Origin: Pelagibacterium sp.
Lineage (GTDB): Bacteria > Pseudomonadota > Alphaproteobacteria > Rhizobiales > Devosiaceae
Assembly: GCA_002723255.1 (NCBI GenBank)
Contig: PBNW01000056.1
Coordinates: 1 to 64,000 of the forward strand
Reading direction: 5' to 3'
Length of the DNA stretch: 64,000 nt
This document shows positions 45,589 through 54,968 of the stretch, one piece after another (the first letter of the stretch is position 1; the number at the start of each line of letters is the position of its first letter). Made by a program: the position numbers and the translations under genes. The notes under the pieces are model-generated. The model was not told the origin of the DNA. It saw only the letters and a program-made list of their open reading frames with translations, and ran no database searches.

Positions 45589-45951
45589 CTAAAGGGTCGG
45601 TTCCGCGGGTGCAGGCGTTCCCATGCTGGAATACATCGCTGCCTCCGACGTCAGCCGGTTGCGGATTGCATCTTTGTGACCCTGGATCATCCCTGGTATC
45701 AAAAATGCGTCGATGAGAACCCAGATACCCAGAATCGCAAGGACGAGGAAACCGACAAAGACCGCGACAGTGGCCCAGCCGACAACGAACAGCACCAGTT
45801 GAAAAATTGCAGTTCCAGTCTTGCCGAGATAAAATCGATGGCCGCCAAGCCCACCCGTGAAAAACCACAAGAGGTAGGCCACACCAGCGGACTTTGCATC
45901 ATTGGTAACCCGCTGCTCAATAAGCATACGGTCTTGCGTCGTAAGTGCCAT
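45589..45951 (-). CDS. TM2 domain-containing membrane protein
   Basis: The 120-residue protein starts at ATG 45951 after GGGGGCGAGA. The TM2 domain is AYLLWFFTGGLGGHRFYLGKTGTAIFQL followed by two helices and a DAFLIPGMI turn. The function of TM2 proteins in bacteria is not known. It converges on glpX with a three-base gap. Confidence 0.9.
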   Translation of the reverse strand: MALTTQDRMLIEQRVTNDAKSAGVAYLLWFFTGGLGGHRFYLGKTGTAIFQLVLFVVGWATVAVFVGFLVLAILGIWVLIDAFLIPGMIQGHKDAIRNRLTSEAAMYSSMGTPAPAEPTL

Positions 45952-46080
45952 TCTCGCCCCCAAGCATTGGCATTCTCATCTAAAAAGAGCCTACGCCGCA
46001 TTTTTAACGCGGCGCAAGCAGATTTGTTGTCCCAGGAACCGCACAGCAAGGCAGTGATCGTCGCCTCGCCGCCAGGGCGT

Positions 46081-46614
46081 TTACTCCAGTCCCAGAACCT
46101 CTCGTGTGCGTTCCTCAGCGGTATCGCCCGCAGCAATCACTTCCTGCGGCGATTGTCCCAGCGCGCGCGCCGCCTCCTCGGCGGCATTGCGCACATTGGA
46201 CACGACCTGCAGTTTTTGCTCGTCGGTCATATTGTCGTCGCGGACCTCGGCGGCATTGGCCACGAGCCCGTCAATCTGAACTGCGATGGCGTCCGAGGCC
46301 GATGTCATCTGTTCGCTCAGCGCGCTCATCGCATCGTCGCCCATCTGCACCAGATTGTCGCCGGTTTCCTCCGTCTCCTCCATGATGGATTCGAAGGTCT
46401 GCTGGGCATCCTCTTCGATTTCCTCGCGGCGCTGCTGCATTTCCTCGGCCGACATCGTTTCGCTCGGCGTATCGGTCTCCTCGAAAGGCTCTGCGAAAGC
46501 CTCGGGATTTCCAGCGTCGGGATCGGGAGTCTCGGGCGCGTCGCTGCTGTTTTCGCAGGCCGCCAGCGCCAGCGTGGAAATCAATACAAATGGCAAAATG
46601 AGCTTGGTGTTCAT
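46081..46614 (-). CDS. Acidic lipoprotein, hypothetical
   Basis: The 177-residue protein has a signal peptide and lipobox LAAC (C about 20). An Asp/Glu/Pro/Thr-rich spacer (20-60) leads to an acidic helix with coiled-coil character (EEMQQRREEIEEDAQQTFESIMEE). The C-terminal third is helical. An AGGGA site precedes the ATG. I know no family for it; the make-up suggests an envelope-anchored helical rod. Confidence 0.75.
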   Translation of the reverse strand: MNTKLILPFVLISTLALAACENSSDAPETPDPDAGNPEAFAEPFEETDTPSETMSAEEMQQRREEIEEDAQQTFESIMEETEETGDNLVQMGDDAMSALSEQMTSASDAIAVQIDGLVANAAEVRDDNMTDEQKLQVVSNVRNAAEEAARALGQSPQEVIAAGDTAEERTREVLGLE

Positions 46615-46794
46615 TGGTAATCCCTCGAAAGAACCAGTAATGGGGCGATCGGCAACCCGTCCGCGAGAAAAACGGCGATAAGGCGGCGGATGTTCCCTCG
46701 CCGCGTGCGCTTGTTGCCGGCCCGATGCAAATTCGGTGCAAAAAAACCGCTATCGGGCTATCGATCAAACCGCATCACCGTCTATAGATACCCC

Positions 46795-48585
46795 ATGAAG
46801 CCAGAGCCCCAAGCCTTTCTCAACGTTGAAAGATCGGTGTGTGGCAAGCGCTGGATCGATCGGCTCGACCTTGCGGCCGGCCGCATGGCGGGCGCCATCG
46901 CCCAGCAGACCGACCTCTCGGAAATTTTGGCCCGCATCATCGCCGCGCGCGGTGTCGCGGTCGAGGACGCCCAGACCTTTATTGCACCGACCATTCGCGC
47001 GTTGATGCCCGACCCGTCGACGCTGGCCGGCATGGACGCATTGGCCCAGCGCCTGGCCCGCGCCATTTTCGACAACGAGCCCATCGGGCTGTTTGGAGAC
47101 TATGACGTGGATGGCGCAAGCGCCGTGGCGCTCATGGTCCGATATCTTCGCCATTTCGGGCTCAATCCGCCCACCCATATACCCGACCGTATATTCGAGG
47201 GCTACGGGCCCAACAACGCGGCCATGGAAAGCCTTGTCGAACAGGGCGTCTCACTGATCGTGACCCTCGATTGCGGTACCGCCAGCCACGCGCCCATTGA
47301 ACATGCCAAGTCGCTTGGCGCCGATGTTCTGGTCATCGATCACCACCTGGCACCCGATACGCTTCCCGATGCCGACGCGCTGGTCAATCCCAACCGTCGT
47401 GACGACATTTCCGGGCTCGGTTACCTATGCGCCACCGGCGTAGCGTTCATGGTGCTGGTCGCCACCAACCGGGTCCTTCGCGAAGCGGGCAGGGCGGGCC
47501 TGCCCGACCTCATGGGATGGCTCGATCTGGTGGCCCTGGCCACGGTATGCGACGTGGTTCCGCTCAAGGGACTCAACCGCGCCTTCGTGCTGCGGGGCCT
47601 CGATGTCATGCGGGCCGGGAAAAATGTCGGGCTCTCGAGCCTGGCTATCGCGGCTCGCGTCTCTGGCCCGGCCAATGCGTATCACCTGGGCTTCGTACTC
47701 GGGCCCCGCATCAATGCCGGTGGGCGCATTGGAGATGCCGGGCTCGGAGCCCGACTTTTGTCCACCGATGACGAGTACGAAGCGCTCGCCTTGGCCCAGC
47801 GCCTGGACGAGCTCAATGCCGAACGCCAGCGCATCGAAGTCGCCGCCGTCGAACAGGCCATGGCCACCGCGGAAATGGAAATCGGCGACGGCCCCGGACC
47901 GTCGGTGCTGGTGACCGGCTCCTCGGACTGGCATCAGGGCATCGTCGGGCTGGTGGCGGCACGTTTGAAGGAACGCTTCGGACGCCCCGCCTTTGCCATT
48001 GCCCTGGGCGCCGATGGTGGCGGCACCGGCTCGGGCCGCTCGATACCCAGGGTTGATCTGGGCGCCGCCGTCGTCGACGCCGTACGCGGCGGCATCATCG
48101 CCAAAGGTGGCGGCCACGCCATGGCGGCAGGGGTGACGCTGACGCCGGGCCAACTCGGACCCTTCCGCCAATACCTCAACGATACCCTTGCTGACGATGT
48201 TTTGGCGGCTCGCGCCGAAGACGGGCTGAAAATCGACGCGGCGCTCACCGCCCGGGGCGCCAATCCAGAGTTCATCCACCAGATCGAGCGGGCCGGCCCG
48301 TTCGGCTCCGGCAATCCCACCCCCATCTTTGCGCTTCCCGCCCATCAGATCCGCTTTGCCGACATTGTCGGGGCCGGGGGGCATGTGCGCTGCACGGTCA
48401 ATTCAGGCGACGGTGCCAACCTCAAGGCCATCGCCTTCCGCGCTGCCGGAACACCTTTGGGCGAAGCCCTGCTCAAGGCCCGCGACGGCCAACGTCTGCA
48501 CGTGGCCGGTACACTCAATATTGATCACTGGCAGGGCCGCGAAACCGTGCAATTGCGGATTATCGATGCAGCCATACCGGGTTAG
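46795..48585 (+). CDS. recJ: Single-stranded-DNA-specific exonuclease RecJ
   Basis: The 596-residue DHH exonuclease acts 5'-3' on single strands in recombination and mismatch repair. Motifs are GDYDVDGASA (D102, D104), LDCG (158-161), VIDHH (180-184), a downstream ATVCDVVPL and the DHHA1 GGGHAMAAG. ATG 46795 gives the family length. Confidence 0.95.
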   Translation: MKPEPQAFLNVERSVCGKRWIDRLDLAAGRMAGAIAQQTDLSEILARIIAARGVAVEDAQTFIAPTIRALMPDPSTLAGMDALAQRLARAIFDNEPIGLFGDYDVDGASAVALMVRYLRHFGLNPPTHIPDRIFEGYGPNNAAMESLVEQGVSLIVTLDCGTASHAPIEHAKSLGADVLVIDHHLAPDTLPDADALVNPNRRDDISGLGYLCATGVAFMVLVATNRVLREAGRAGLPDLMGWLDLVALATVCDVVPLKGLNRAFVLRGLDVMRAGKNVGLSSLAIAARVSGPANAYHLGFVLGPRINAGGRIGDAGLGARLLSTDDEYEALALAQRLDELNAERQRIEVAAVEQAMATAEMEIGDGPGPSVLVTGSSDWHQGIVGLVAARLKERFGRPAFAIALGADGGGTGSGRSIPRVDLGAAVVDAVRGGIIAKGGGHAMAAGVTLTPGQLGPFRQYLNDTLADDVLAARAEDGLKIDAALTARGANPEFIHQIERAGPFGSGNPTPIFALPAHQIRFADIVGAGGHVRCTVNSGDGANLKAIAFRAAGTPLGEALLKARDGQRLHVAGTLNIDHWQGRETVQLRIIDAAIPG

Positions 48586-48711
48586 CCAGACTTGCATCGC
48601 CCGGCATGGCGGTTAAGATCGTCTGTCGGCGCACTAATCTGGAGCCGCTTCCGGTTCGTATAGGGACAAACACAGCAGCTTCAGTTGCCCGTAGGCAGGG
48701 GATGAGAATCA

Positions 48712-49944
48712 ATGAGTCAGGCAACGTTTGATCGGGAGCAGCCGCGGCCCGGCTTGGGTACGCGGATCAAGTCGGTGTTGCTCGAAAAGGTCGGCGCAGC
48801 GCTGATGGGCATTCCGCACAAGGGCGCCATAACCGTAACGTTCCCCAGCGGACGCTGCCGCACGCTGGGTGACGCCACTACCGGCGAGCACGCCTTTCTC
48901 AAGCTCAATAATTTCAAGGTGCTCAAGGCCGCAATGCGGCGCGGTACGCTCGGCTTTGCCGAAGCCTATATGAGTGGCGACATCGAGATTAAGGATCTTA
49001 CGGCTCTTTTCCGGTTTTTTCTCCAGAACCGCGACATTTTCGACAAGGCCAATCCCGGCATTTTTCGCCGCACGGCCCAGGATCTGGCCTACCACATGTC
49101 CCGGCCAAACACCCGAGAGGGCAGTCAGAAAAACATCGCCGAGCACTATGACCTCGGCAATGATTTCTACGCCGAATGGCTTGATCCCTCCATGACCTAT
49201 TCTTCGGCCTATTTTGCCGGTCAGGACATTTCTCTCGAAGAGGCTCAGCGCGCCAAATATCAGCGCATCATGGTAATGGCCGGCATACGGCCGGGCCATC
49301 ATGTGCTCGAAATCGGCTGCGGCTGGGGCGGCTTTGCCGAGACCGCCGCGCGGACCGGAGCGCACTTGCGGGGGATCACGCTGTCGCGTGAGCAGCTCAA
49401 ATACGGTGTCGACCGGCTCGAGAGCCAGGGGCTCTCCGATTTCGGAGAACTGGTTTTCGAAGATTATCGCGACACCAGGGGCGCCTTCGATCACGTCGCT
49501 TCCATCGAAATGATCGAGGCGGTCGGCGAGGAAAACTGGCCCGACTATTTCAAGACCGTCCACGACAGGCTCAAGCCGGGCGGCACCGCCGCCATTCAGG
49601 CCATCACCATCGCCGAGCGTGACTTTGAAACCTACAAGGCCTATCCCGACTTCATCCAGCGCTACATCTTCCCTGGCGGCATGCTGCTCACCAAGACGGT
49701 GATGAAAGAGGCGGCATCCAGGGTCGGGCTCGTGCTCGAAGCGACCGATTGTTTCCGGCTCGATTATGCCCGCACCCTGCGCGCCTGGAGCAAGCGGTTT
49801 ATCGAGCGTTGGGATACCATAGCAAAGCTCGGCTATGACGAGGCTTTCAAGCGCAAATGGCTCTACTATCTGGCCTATTGCGAAGCCGGATTCACCGAAG
49901 GCACGATCGACGTGGGCATTTATCAATATCGGCGCCAGCAATAG
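48712..49944 (+). CDS. cfa: Cyclopropane-fatty-acyl-phospholipid synthase
   Basis: The 410-residue SAM-dependent enzyme modifies unsaturated acyl chains in the membrane. The SAM site is EIGCGWGGFAETAA (200-213), with GITLSREQLKYG, an HYDLGNDFY segment near 145 and SIEMIEAVGEENW. The N-terminal lipid-binding part is about 130 residues. It could equally be a close methyltransferase paralogue, since alphaproteobacteria often have several. Confidence 0.9.
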   Translation: MSQATFDREQPRPGLGTRIKSVLLEKVGAALMGIPHKGAITVTFPSGRCRTLGDATTGEHAFLKLNNFKVLKAAMRRGTLGFAEAYMSGDIEIKDLTALFRFFLQNRDIFDKANPGIFRRTAQDLAYHMSRPNTREGSQKNIAEHYDLGNDFYAEWLDPSMTYSSAYFAGQDISLEEAQRAKYQRIMVMAGIRPGHHVLEIGCGWGGFAETAARTGAHLRGITLSREQLKYGVDRLESQGLSDFGELVFEDYRDTRGAFDHVASIEMIEAVGEENWPDYFKTVHDRLKPGGTAAIQAITIAERDFETYKAYPDFIQRYIFPGGMLLTKTVMKEAASRVGLVLEATDCFRLDYARTLRAWSKRFIERWDTIAKLGYDEAFKRKWLYYLAYCEAGFTEGTIDVGIYQYRRQQ

Positions 49945-49969
49945 CGCAGGTGCGCGGGCGCATTTAACT

Positions 49970-49984
49970 TGACTGTCTAAATCA
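49970..49984. promoter_or_regulatory. Putative iron-responsive operator (RirA-type IRO box) of the second siderophore operon
   Basis: TGA-CTGTCTAAA-TCA fits TGA-N9-TCA and overlaps a -35-like TTGACT (49969-49974) in an AT-rich promoter stretch (49963-49995), 53 bases before the first permease gene. Confidence 0.55.
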
Positions 49985-50036
49985 TAAAATATAGCTAGGC
50001 CCAATTCCGCTGACTATCGCCGGAGCGATTGGCCAC

Positions 50037-51086
50037 GTGACTGCTATTGCCGAACAAGCTCAGGCTGCACGCCGGCCCGGCGTCGCCGCAAACAATGCCC
50101 GGCGCTTTTTGGGGCTGATGATCTGCCTTGCAGTGCTGCTTGTGGCGGTGCTCGCCAGTATCGCCGTCGGCTCCCGCGACATCCCTGTGCCCACTGTCAT
50201 CGATGCGCTGTTCGCCTATGACGATTCCAACGACCACGCCATCGTCCGGACCCTGCGCCTGCCGCGCACGGTGCTCGGGCTCTTGATCGGCGCAGCGCTT
50301 GGAACGTCCGGTGCGCTCATTCAGGCTCTGACCCGCAATCCCCTGGCCGATCCGGGCATTCTCGGCGTCAATGCGGGCGCGAGCTTTTTCGTATTGATTG
50401 CCGTGGGCTATCTCGGCATGACCTCGCTGCAGTCTTACATCTGGTTCGCCTTTCTCGGCGCCATCATCACCACGGTGATGGTCTATGTCGTGGGCTCATC
50501 GGGGCGCAACGGGGCCACCCCGGTCACGCTGACCCTTGCCGGCGTCGCCATCGGGGCGATCCTCGGTGGTGTGTCCACGGCCCTCACGCTCCTCAACCCC
50601 ACGGCATTCGATCGCATGCGTTTCTGGGCTGCCGGTGCGCTGAGCGGCGGCACCTATGAGGCGGTGACGACAGTGGCGCCCTTCCTCATTGTCGGCCTGC
50701 TGCTGGCCGTCCTGATGGCCCGTCCGCTCAATGCGGTCGCGCTGGGCGACGACCTGGCAAAATCGCTGGGCGCCAACATCGTGCGCGTTCGCACGGTGGT
50801 CGTGATCGCGGTCACGCTGCTTGCCGGCGGTGCGACCGCTGCCGTCGGCCCCATAGGGTTTGTGGGCCTGATGGTGCCGCACGTCGCGCGCTGGATCGTA
50901 GGGCCCGACCAACGCTGGATCATGGCCTATACCGTTGTTCTGGCACCGGTGCTGCTTTTGATCTCCGACATCATCGGGCGCATTGTCATGCGGCCCGGCG
51001 AAATCCAGGTTGCCATCGTCACCGCCTTCATCGGCGCGCCGGTGCTGATCCTTCTGGCCCGCAGGCGCAAGGTAAGCGGACTATGA
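50037..51086 (+). CDS. Iron-siderophore ABC transporter permease 1 (FecCD family)
   Basis: The 349-residue permease starts with GTG. It has about ten membrane helices with RTLRLPRTVLGLLIGAALGTSGALIQALTRNPLADPGILGVNAGAS near 75 and GPIGFVGLMVPHVARWIVGPD near 275. It is the first gene of a five-gene operon and overlaps the next by four bases. Confidence 0.93.
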   Translation: MTAIAEQAQAARRPGVAANNARRFLGLMICLAVLLVAVLASIAVGSRDIPVPTVIDALFAYDDSNDHAIVRTLRLPRTVLGLLIGAALGTSGALIQALTRNPLADPGILGVNAGASFFVLIAVGYLGMTSLQSYIWFAFLGAIITTVMVYVVGSSGRNGATPVTLTLAGVAIGAILGGVSTALTLLNPTAFDRMRFWAAGALSGGTYEAVTTVAPFLIVGLLLAVLMARPLNAVALGDDLAKSLGANIVRVRTVVVIAVTLLAGGATAAVGPIGFVGLMVPHVARWIVGPDQRWIMAYTVVLAPVLLLISDIIGRIVMRPGEIQVAIVTAFIGAPVLILLARRRKVSGL

Positions 51087-52135
51087 GCGCCATCGATTTC
51101 GGCCGGCCCACGAAAATTCTGCGCCTGTTCGATGGCCGGGTCACCATGCGGGTCGATATGCGCGTCATGGCGCTGGTCGCCATCATGTGCGCAGCCGCCC
51201 TCGGTGTTACCTTGCTGGCGCTGGCGAGTGGTGAATATCCCGTCGCGCTGCCCGATGTCATCGCGGCGCTGACCGGGCAGGCCGATGGCCGAATCCACAT
51301 GGTGGTCGTCGAATGGCGCCTGCCGCGCTCCCTGCTGGCGGTCATCCTTGGCGCCGCCCTGGGGATGAGCGGCGCCGTGTTCCAGTCGCTCACCCGCAAT
51401 CCGCTCGGCAGTCCCGACGTGATCGGCTTCAATTCGGGCGCCTACACTGGCGCGCTGATCGCCATCATCGTCTTTTCGGGCAATTATTATCAGATCGCAG
51501 GCGGAGCTTTGCTCGGTGGCGTGCTGACCGCGCTCGCCGTCTATGCGCTGGCCTGGCGGCGCGGCGTGCAGGGCTTCCGGCTCATCATCGTCGGCATCGG
51601 CATGAGCGCCATGCTCTCCTCGCTCAACACATGGCTGATGCTGCGCGCCAAGCTCGAGGTGGCGATGGCCGCGGCCGTATGGGGCGCTGGCTCTCTCAAC
51701 GGGCTCGGCCTGGACAAGCTCTGGCCGACGCTCGTGGTGCTCGGCGTTCTGATGCCGCTGGTGCTGATCCTGGGACGTCCCATGAAACAGCTCGAAATGG
51801 GCGACGACGCAGCGCGCGCCCTCGGTATTCGCGCCGAGCCTGTGCGGCTGGCCCTGCTGGTTCTCGGGGTGGCGCTGACGGCGACCGCGACCGCCGTGGC
51901 CGGACCGATTTCGTTTGTTGCGCTGGCCGCCCCGCAGATCGCCCGCCGGGTGACCGGTGCCGCCGGGGTGGCGCTGCTTCCGTCTGCGGCCATGGGCGCG
52001 CTGCTGCTCGCTGTAGCGGATTTTCTGGCGCAGCGCGTCTTTGCGCCAACCCAGCTGCCGGTGGGCGTGGTCACCGTCTCCATCGGGGGGCTGTATTTCG
52101 TCTGGCTGCTGATGCGGGAAGCCAGGCGGCAATGA
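51083..52135 (+). CDS. Iron-siderophore ABC transporter permease 2 (FecCD family)
   Basis: The 350-residue partner permease has EWRLPRSLLAVILGAALGMSGAVFQSLTRNPLGSPDVIGFNSGA and GPISFVALAAPQIARRVTGAAG. The permease pair is of the ferri-hydroxamate/enterobactin (FepDG-like) type, different from the permeases of the first operon. Confidence 0.93.
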   Translation: MSAIDFGRPTKILRLFDGRVTMRVDMRVMALVAIMCAAALGVTLLALASGEYPVALPDVIAALTGQADGRIHMVVVEWRLPRSLLAVILGAALGMSGAVFQSLTRNPLGSPDVIGFNSGAYTGALIAIIVFSGNYYQIAGGALLGGVLTALAVYALAWRRGVQGFRLIIVGIGMSAMLSSLNTWLMLRAKLEVAMAAAVWGAGSLNGLGLDKLWPTLVVLGVLMPLVLILGRPMKQLEMGDDAARALGIRAEPVRLALLVLGVALTATATAVAGPISFVALAAPQIARRVTGAAGVALLPSAAMGALLLAVADFLAQRVFAPTQLPVGVVTVSIGGLYFVWLLMREARRQ

Positions 52136-52149
52136 CAGGGGATTTGAAA

Positions 52150-52998
52150 ATGAACAAGCATGTCGATCCCGCCGGACCGGCCGGCATGTCGCGGCTTTCC
52201 GCGGACAAGGCGACCATCGGATACGACAACCGGGTGATCTCGCGCGAACTTTCGGTCCAGATCCCCGACGCCGGCTTTACGGTTATCGTGGGCGCCAATG
52301 CGTGCGGAAAATCGACGCTGCTGCGGGCTCTGTCGCGCCTCATCCAGCCCAGCCAGGGCCAGGTCATGCTCGACGGCAAGGCAATTTCACACTACCCGGC
52401 CAAGGAGGTCGCCCGCCGTCTGGGCCTGCTGCCGCAGACCTCGATTGCCCCCGAGGGCATAACCGTCGCCGACCTTGTGGCGCGCGGCCGGTATCCGCAT
52501 CAGAAATTCATCCGCCAATGGTCGGTGGAAGATGAAGCGGCGGTCGTGGGCGCCATGGAAGCCACAAAGATCACGCCGCTGTCACACCGGCTGGGCGATG
52601 AACTCTCGGGCGGCCAGCGCCAGCGCGTCTGGGTGGCCATGGTTCTGGCCCAGCAGACCCCGATGCTGCTGCTCGACGAGCCGACCACCTATCTCGACAT
52701 TGCCCACCAGATCGAGCTGCTCGAACTGTTGAGCGCGCTCAATGCGCGCGACGGCCACACCGTTGTCGCCGTCCTGCACGATCTCAACCATGCCTGCCGC
52801 TATGCAAGCCACATCATCGCGATGCGGGACGGCCAGATTCTCGCCGAAGGCGCTCCGGCCGAGATCATCACCGCAGACCTTGTCGAAGAGGCCTTCGGAC
52901 TGCCCTGCATCATCATCGAAGATCCATTGGCCAAAACGCCCATGGTCATTCCCCGCGGTTCGATTCCTCACGCCGAACCCCAACCGGCTCAAACATGA
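52150..52998 (+). CDS. Iron-siderophore ABC transporter ATP-binding protein (FepC-like)
   Basis: The 282-residue ATPase has Walker A GANACGKST, the A-C form typical of FepC-like ATPases, then LGLLPQTSIAPEGITVADLVARGRYPHQ, LSGGQRQRVW, MLLLDEPTTYLD and VLHDLNHA. ATG 52150 has a good AGGGGA site; an in-frame ATG at 52132 overlaps the previous stop. Confidence 0.95.
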   Translation: MNKHVDPAGPAGMSRLSADKATIGYDNRVISRELSVQIPDAGFTVIVGANACGKSTLLRALSRLIQPSQGQVMLDGKAISHYPAKEVARRLGLLPQTSIAPEGITVADLVARGRYPHQKFIRQWSVEDEAAVVGAMEATKITPLSHRLGDELSGGQRQRVWVAMVLAQQTPMLLLDEPTTYLDIAHQIELLELLSALNARDGHTVVAVLHDLNHACRYASHIIAMRDGQILAEGAPAEIITADLVEEAFGLPCIIIEDPLAKTPMVIPRGSIPHAEPQPAQT

Positions 52999-53005
52999 GG
53001 ACATC

Positions 53006-53965
53006 ATGAGACATATTGCCTTGGCAGCGGCATCCGCCGCCGCTCTGATTGCCATGCCTGCCACCGGACAGGATGCCTTTCCCGTAACCCTCGATCATTT
53101 CTATGGCGAGACGGTCATCGACGCCGAAGCCGAGCGCATCGTCACGCTCAGCTGGATGGCTCAGGATACCGTCCTGGCGCTGGGTGAGGTTCCGATCGCC
53201 ATCCAGAGCCAGACATGGGGCGGCGATGAAAACGGCTATCTGCCTTGGGTAAAGGAAGCGGTGGAGGATCTGGGCGCGGACCTTCCCCTGGCCCTCGACA
53301 CGGCCAACGGCCTGCCGTTCGAACAGATTCTCGAACTCGAGCCCGATCTCATCCTGGCCCCCTATAGCGGTTTGAGCCAGGACGACTATGACCGCCTCTC
53401 CGCCATCGCACCAACCGTCGCCTTCAAGGAAGCACCCTGGACCGGCAGCTGGCAGTATGTGGTCGAAACTGTCGGGGCTGCCATGGGGCGGAGCGAGGAG
53501 GCCGCCGGACTTGTCGCGAACACTCAGGACGGCATCGCTCGGTATGCGGCGGACAATCCCCAGTTTGCCGGCCGCACCTTTGCCTTTGGCGGCGGTTCAG
53601 ACGCGGGCAATGTGGGGTTCTATATCCCTTCGGACCCCCGCGTGCATTTGATGGAGGACCTGGGGCTGGTACCGGCAGAGGCGCTAAACGATCTGCCGAC
53701 CGACAATTATGTCCAGCAGGTCAGCTTCGAGCAGCTCGACACCGTCGACGCTGAAATTTTCATTGCCTGGTACTCCAGCCAGGACGATCTTGACACCCTC
53801 ATGGCAAACCCGCTTTTTGCGCGCTGGAAGCCCATTGCCAACGACCGTTTCGTTCCGCTGATCGATCGGGCCTTCGTCATGGCGCTGTCGGCTCCCTCGC
53901 CGCTGTCGATCCCCTGGATGATGGACCGTTTCGTGCCGATGCTCGCCGAGACCCTCGAACAGTAA
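53006..53965 (+). CDS. Iron-siderophore binding protein 1 of the second operon
   Basis: The 319-residue protein has a signal peptide (LAAASAAALIAMPATGQ) and a class III binding-protein fold: FYGETVIDAEAERIVTLSWMAQDTVLALG, ILELEPDLILAPYSGLS, FGGGSDAGNVGFYIPSDPRVHLMEDLGL. It starts seven bases after the ATPase stop. The fold and context make it the substrate-binding subunit for a ferric chelate. Confidence 0.88.
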   Translation: MRHIALAAASAAALIAMPATGQDAFPVTLDHFYGETVIDAEAERIVTLSWMAQDTVLALGEVPIAIQSQTWGGDENGYLPWVKEAVEDLGADLPLALDTANGLPFEQILELEPDLILAPYSGLSQDDYDRLSAIAPTVAFKEAPWTGSWQYVVETVGAAMGRSEEAAGLVANTQDGIARYAADNPQFAGRTFAFGGGSDAGNVGFYIPSDPRVHLMEDLGLVPAEALNDLPTDNYVQQVSFEQLDTVDAEIFIAWYSSQDDLDTLMANPLFARWKPIANDRFVPLIDRAFVMALSAPSPLSIPWMMDRFVPMLAETLEQ

Positions 53966-53987
53966 CCCAAGCATAAGGGAGCGTTTC

Positions 53988-54938
53988 ATGAAACGCCTGA
54001 CGATCACATCTGCCCTTGCCGTCCTCATGGCGGCAACGGCATCCATGGCCATGGCTCAGGACTGGAGCTTCACCGACGGCGCGGGAAACACGGTTTCCCT
54101 CGACAACCCGCCCGAACGGATCGTGGCCTTCTCGTCCTCGGCAGCCGGGCTGATGCAGTTCGGGGTGAACCCGGTCGGAATTTTCATCGACGAGAGCGCC
54201 TCGGGGAAAAGCTACGCCGAGTTCGACCTGTCGGGGATCGAAGTCATTCGCACGGCCTGGAACGAACTGCAGCCCGAGAGCCTCCTGGCCCTGGACCCCG
54301 ACCTGATCGTTACCGAATACTGGCCGCGCACCCAATCATACAGCGGGGGTGACCAGATGAGTCCGCAAGGCCAGTTTTCCGGCGTTGCGCCCATCATCGG
54401 CATTGAACAGGGCGCTTCCATTCTCGGTTTGATCGAGGCTTATGGCGAACTCGCCGAGGCGCTCGGGGCCGATCTGGATGCACCCGAAATCGCCAGCCAG
54501 CGCGAAGCTTTCGAGCAGGCTCGTACCGAACTGACCGCTGCGGTAAGCGAGAAGCCCGGGCTCAAGGTCATGGCCGCCTATGCGAGCGACGAGAGCCTGA
54601 TGGTAGCGGCTCCCGCCGGGGCGGCCGAACTGCAGGATTTCACCAACTGGGGGCTCGATGTCGTCGTGCCGGACGCTCCCGAAGGGGAATACTGGGGCAT
54701 CCTGAGCTGGGAAAACGCCGACACCTATCCTGCCGATGTTCTGCTCCTGGATGACCGCAGCGGAGATGACGTCCGCACTGCTGTTGAAAATCAGCCGCTT
54801 GCGGAAATCATCGACGCCGTGCGGGCCGGTCAGGTTGGCGATTGGCCAGCCTGGTGGATCCGGACCTACGGCTCCTATGCGGCCGAGCTCGAGGAACTGA
54901 CCGCACTGATCGAGCGCTCCGAAGTGGTGACCCAATAA
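53988..54938 (+). CDS. Iron-siderophore binding protein 2 of the second operon
   Basis: The 316-residue protein has a signal peptide ending MAMAQ, then a class III fold: VSLDNPPERIVAFSSSAAGLMQFGVNPVGIF, ESLLALDPDLIVTEYW and a C-half with the long connecting helix. It is only distantly similar to the protein just upstream, so this is not a recent duplication. Two binding proteins probably widen the range of chelates taken up. Confidence 0.86.
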   Translation: MKRLTITSALAVLMAATASMAMAQDWSFTDGAGNTVSLDNPPERIVAFSSSAAGLMQFGVNPVGIFIDESASGKSYAEFDLSGIEVIRTAWNELQPESLLALDPDLIVTEYWPRTQSYSGGDQMSPQGQFSGVAPIIGIEQGASILGLIEAYGELAEALGADLDAPEIASQREAFEQARTELTAAVSEKPGLKVMAAYASDESLMVAAPAGAAELQDFTNWGLDVVVPDAPEGEYWGILSWENADTYPADVLLLDDRSGDDVRTAVENQPLAEIIDAVRAGQVGDWPAWWIRTYGSYAAELEELTALIERSEVVTQ

Positions 54939-54941
54939 CGA

Positions 54942-54967
54942 AACGGGCGGCCATTGCGCCGCCCGTT
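54942..54967. terminator. Terminator between the siderophore operon and the SDR gene
   Basis: A 10-bp perfect stem AACGGGCGGC/GCCGCCCGTT with a six-base loop lies three bases after the binding-protein stop. The T-tract (CTCATTTT) is imperfect. It abuts the convergent SDR stop and could serve both. Confidence 0.7.
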
Positions 54968-54968
54968 C

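Noticed and set aside
51313-52149. Upstream extension of the FepC-like ATPase frame to a 561-residue protein
   Set aside because: The extension lies in a second frame of the permease gene and is Arg/Gly/Pro-rich without any motif. The ATPase domain begins after ATG 52150.
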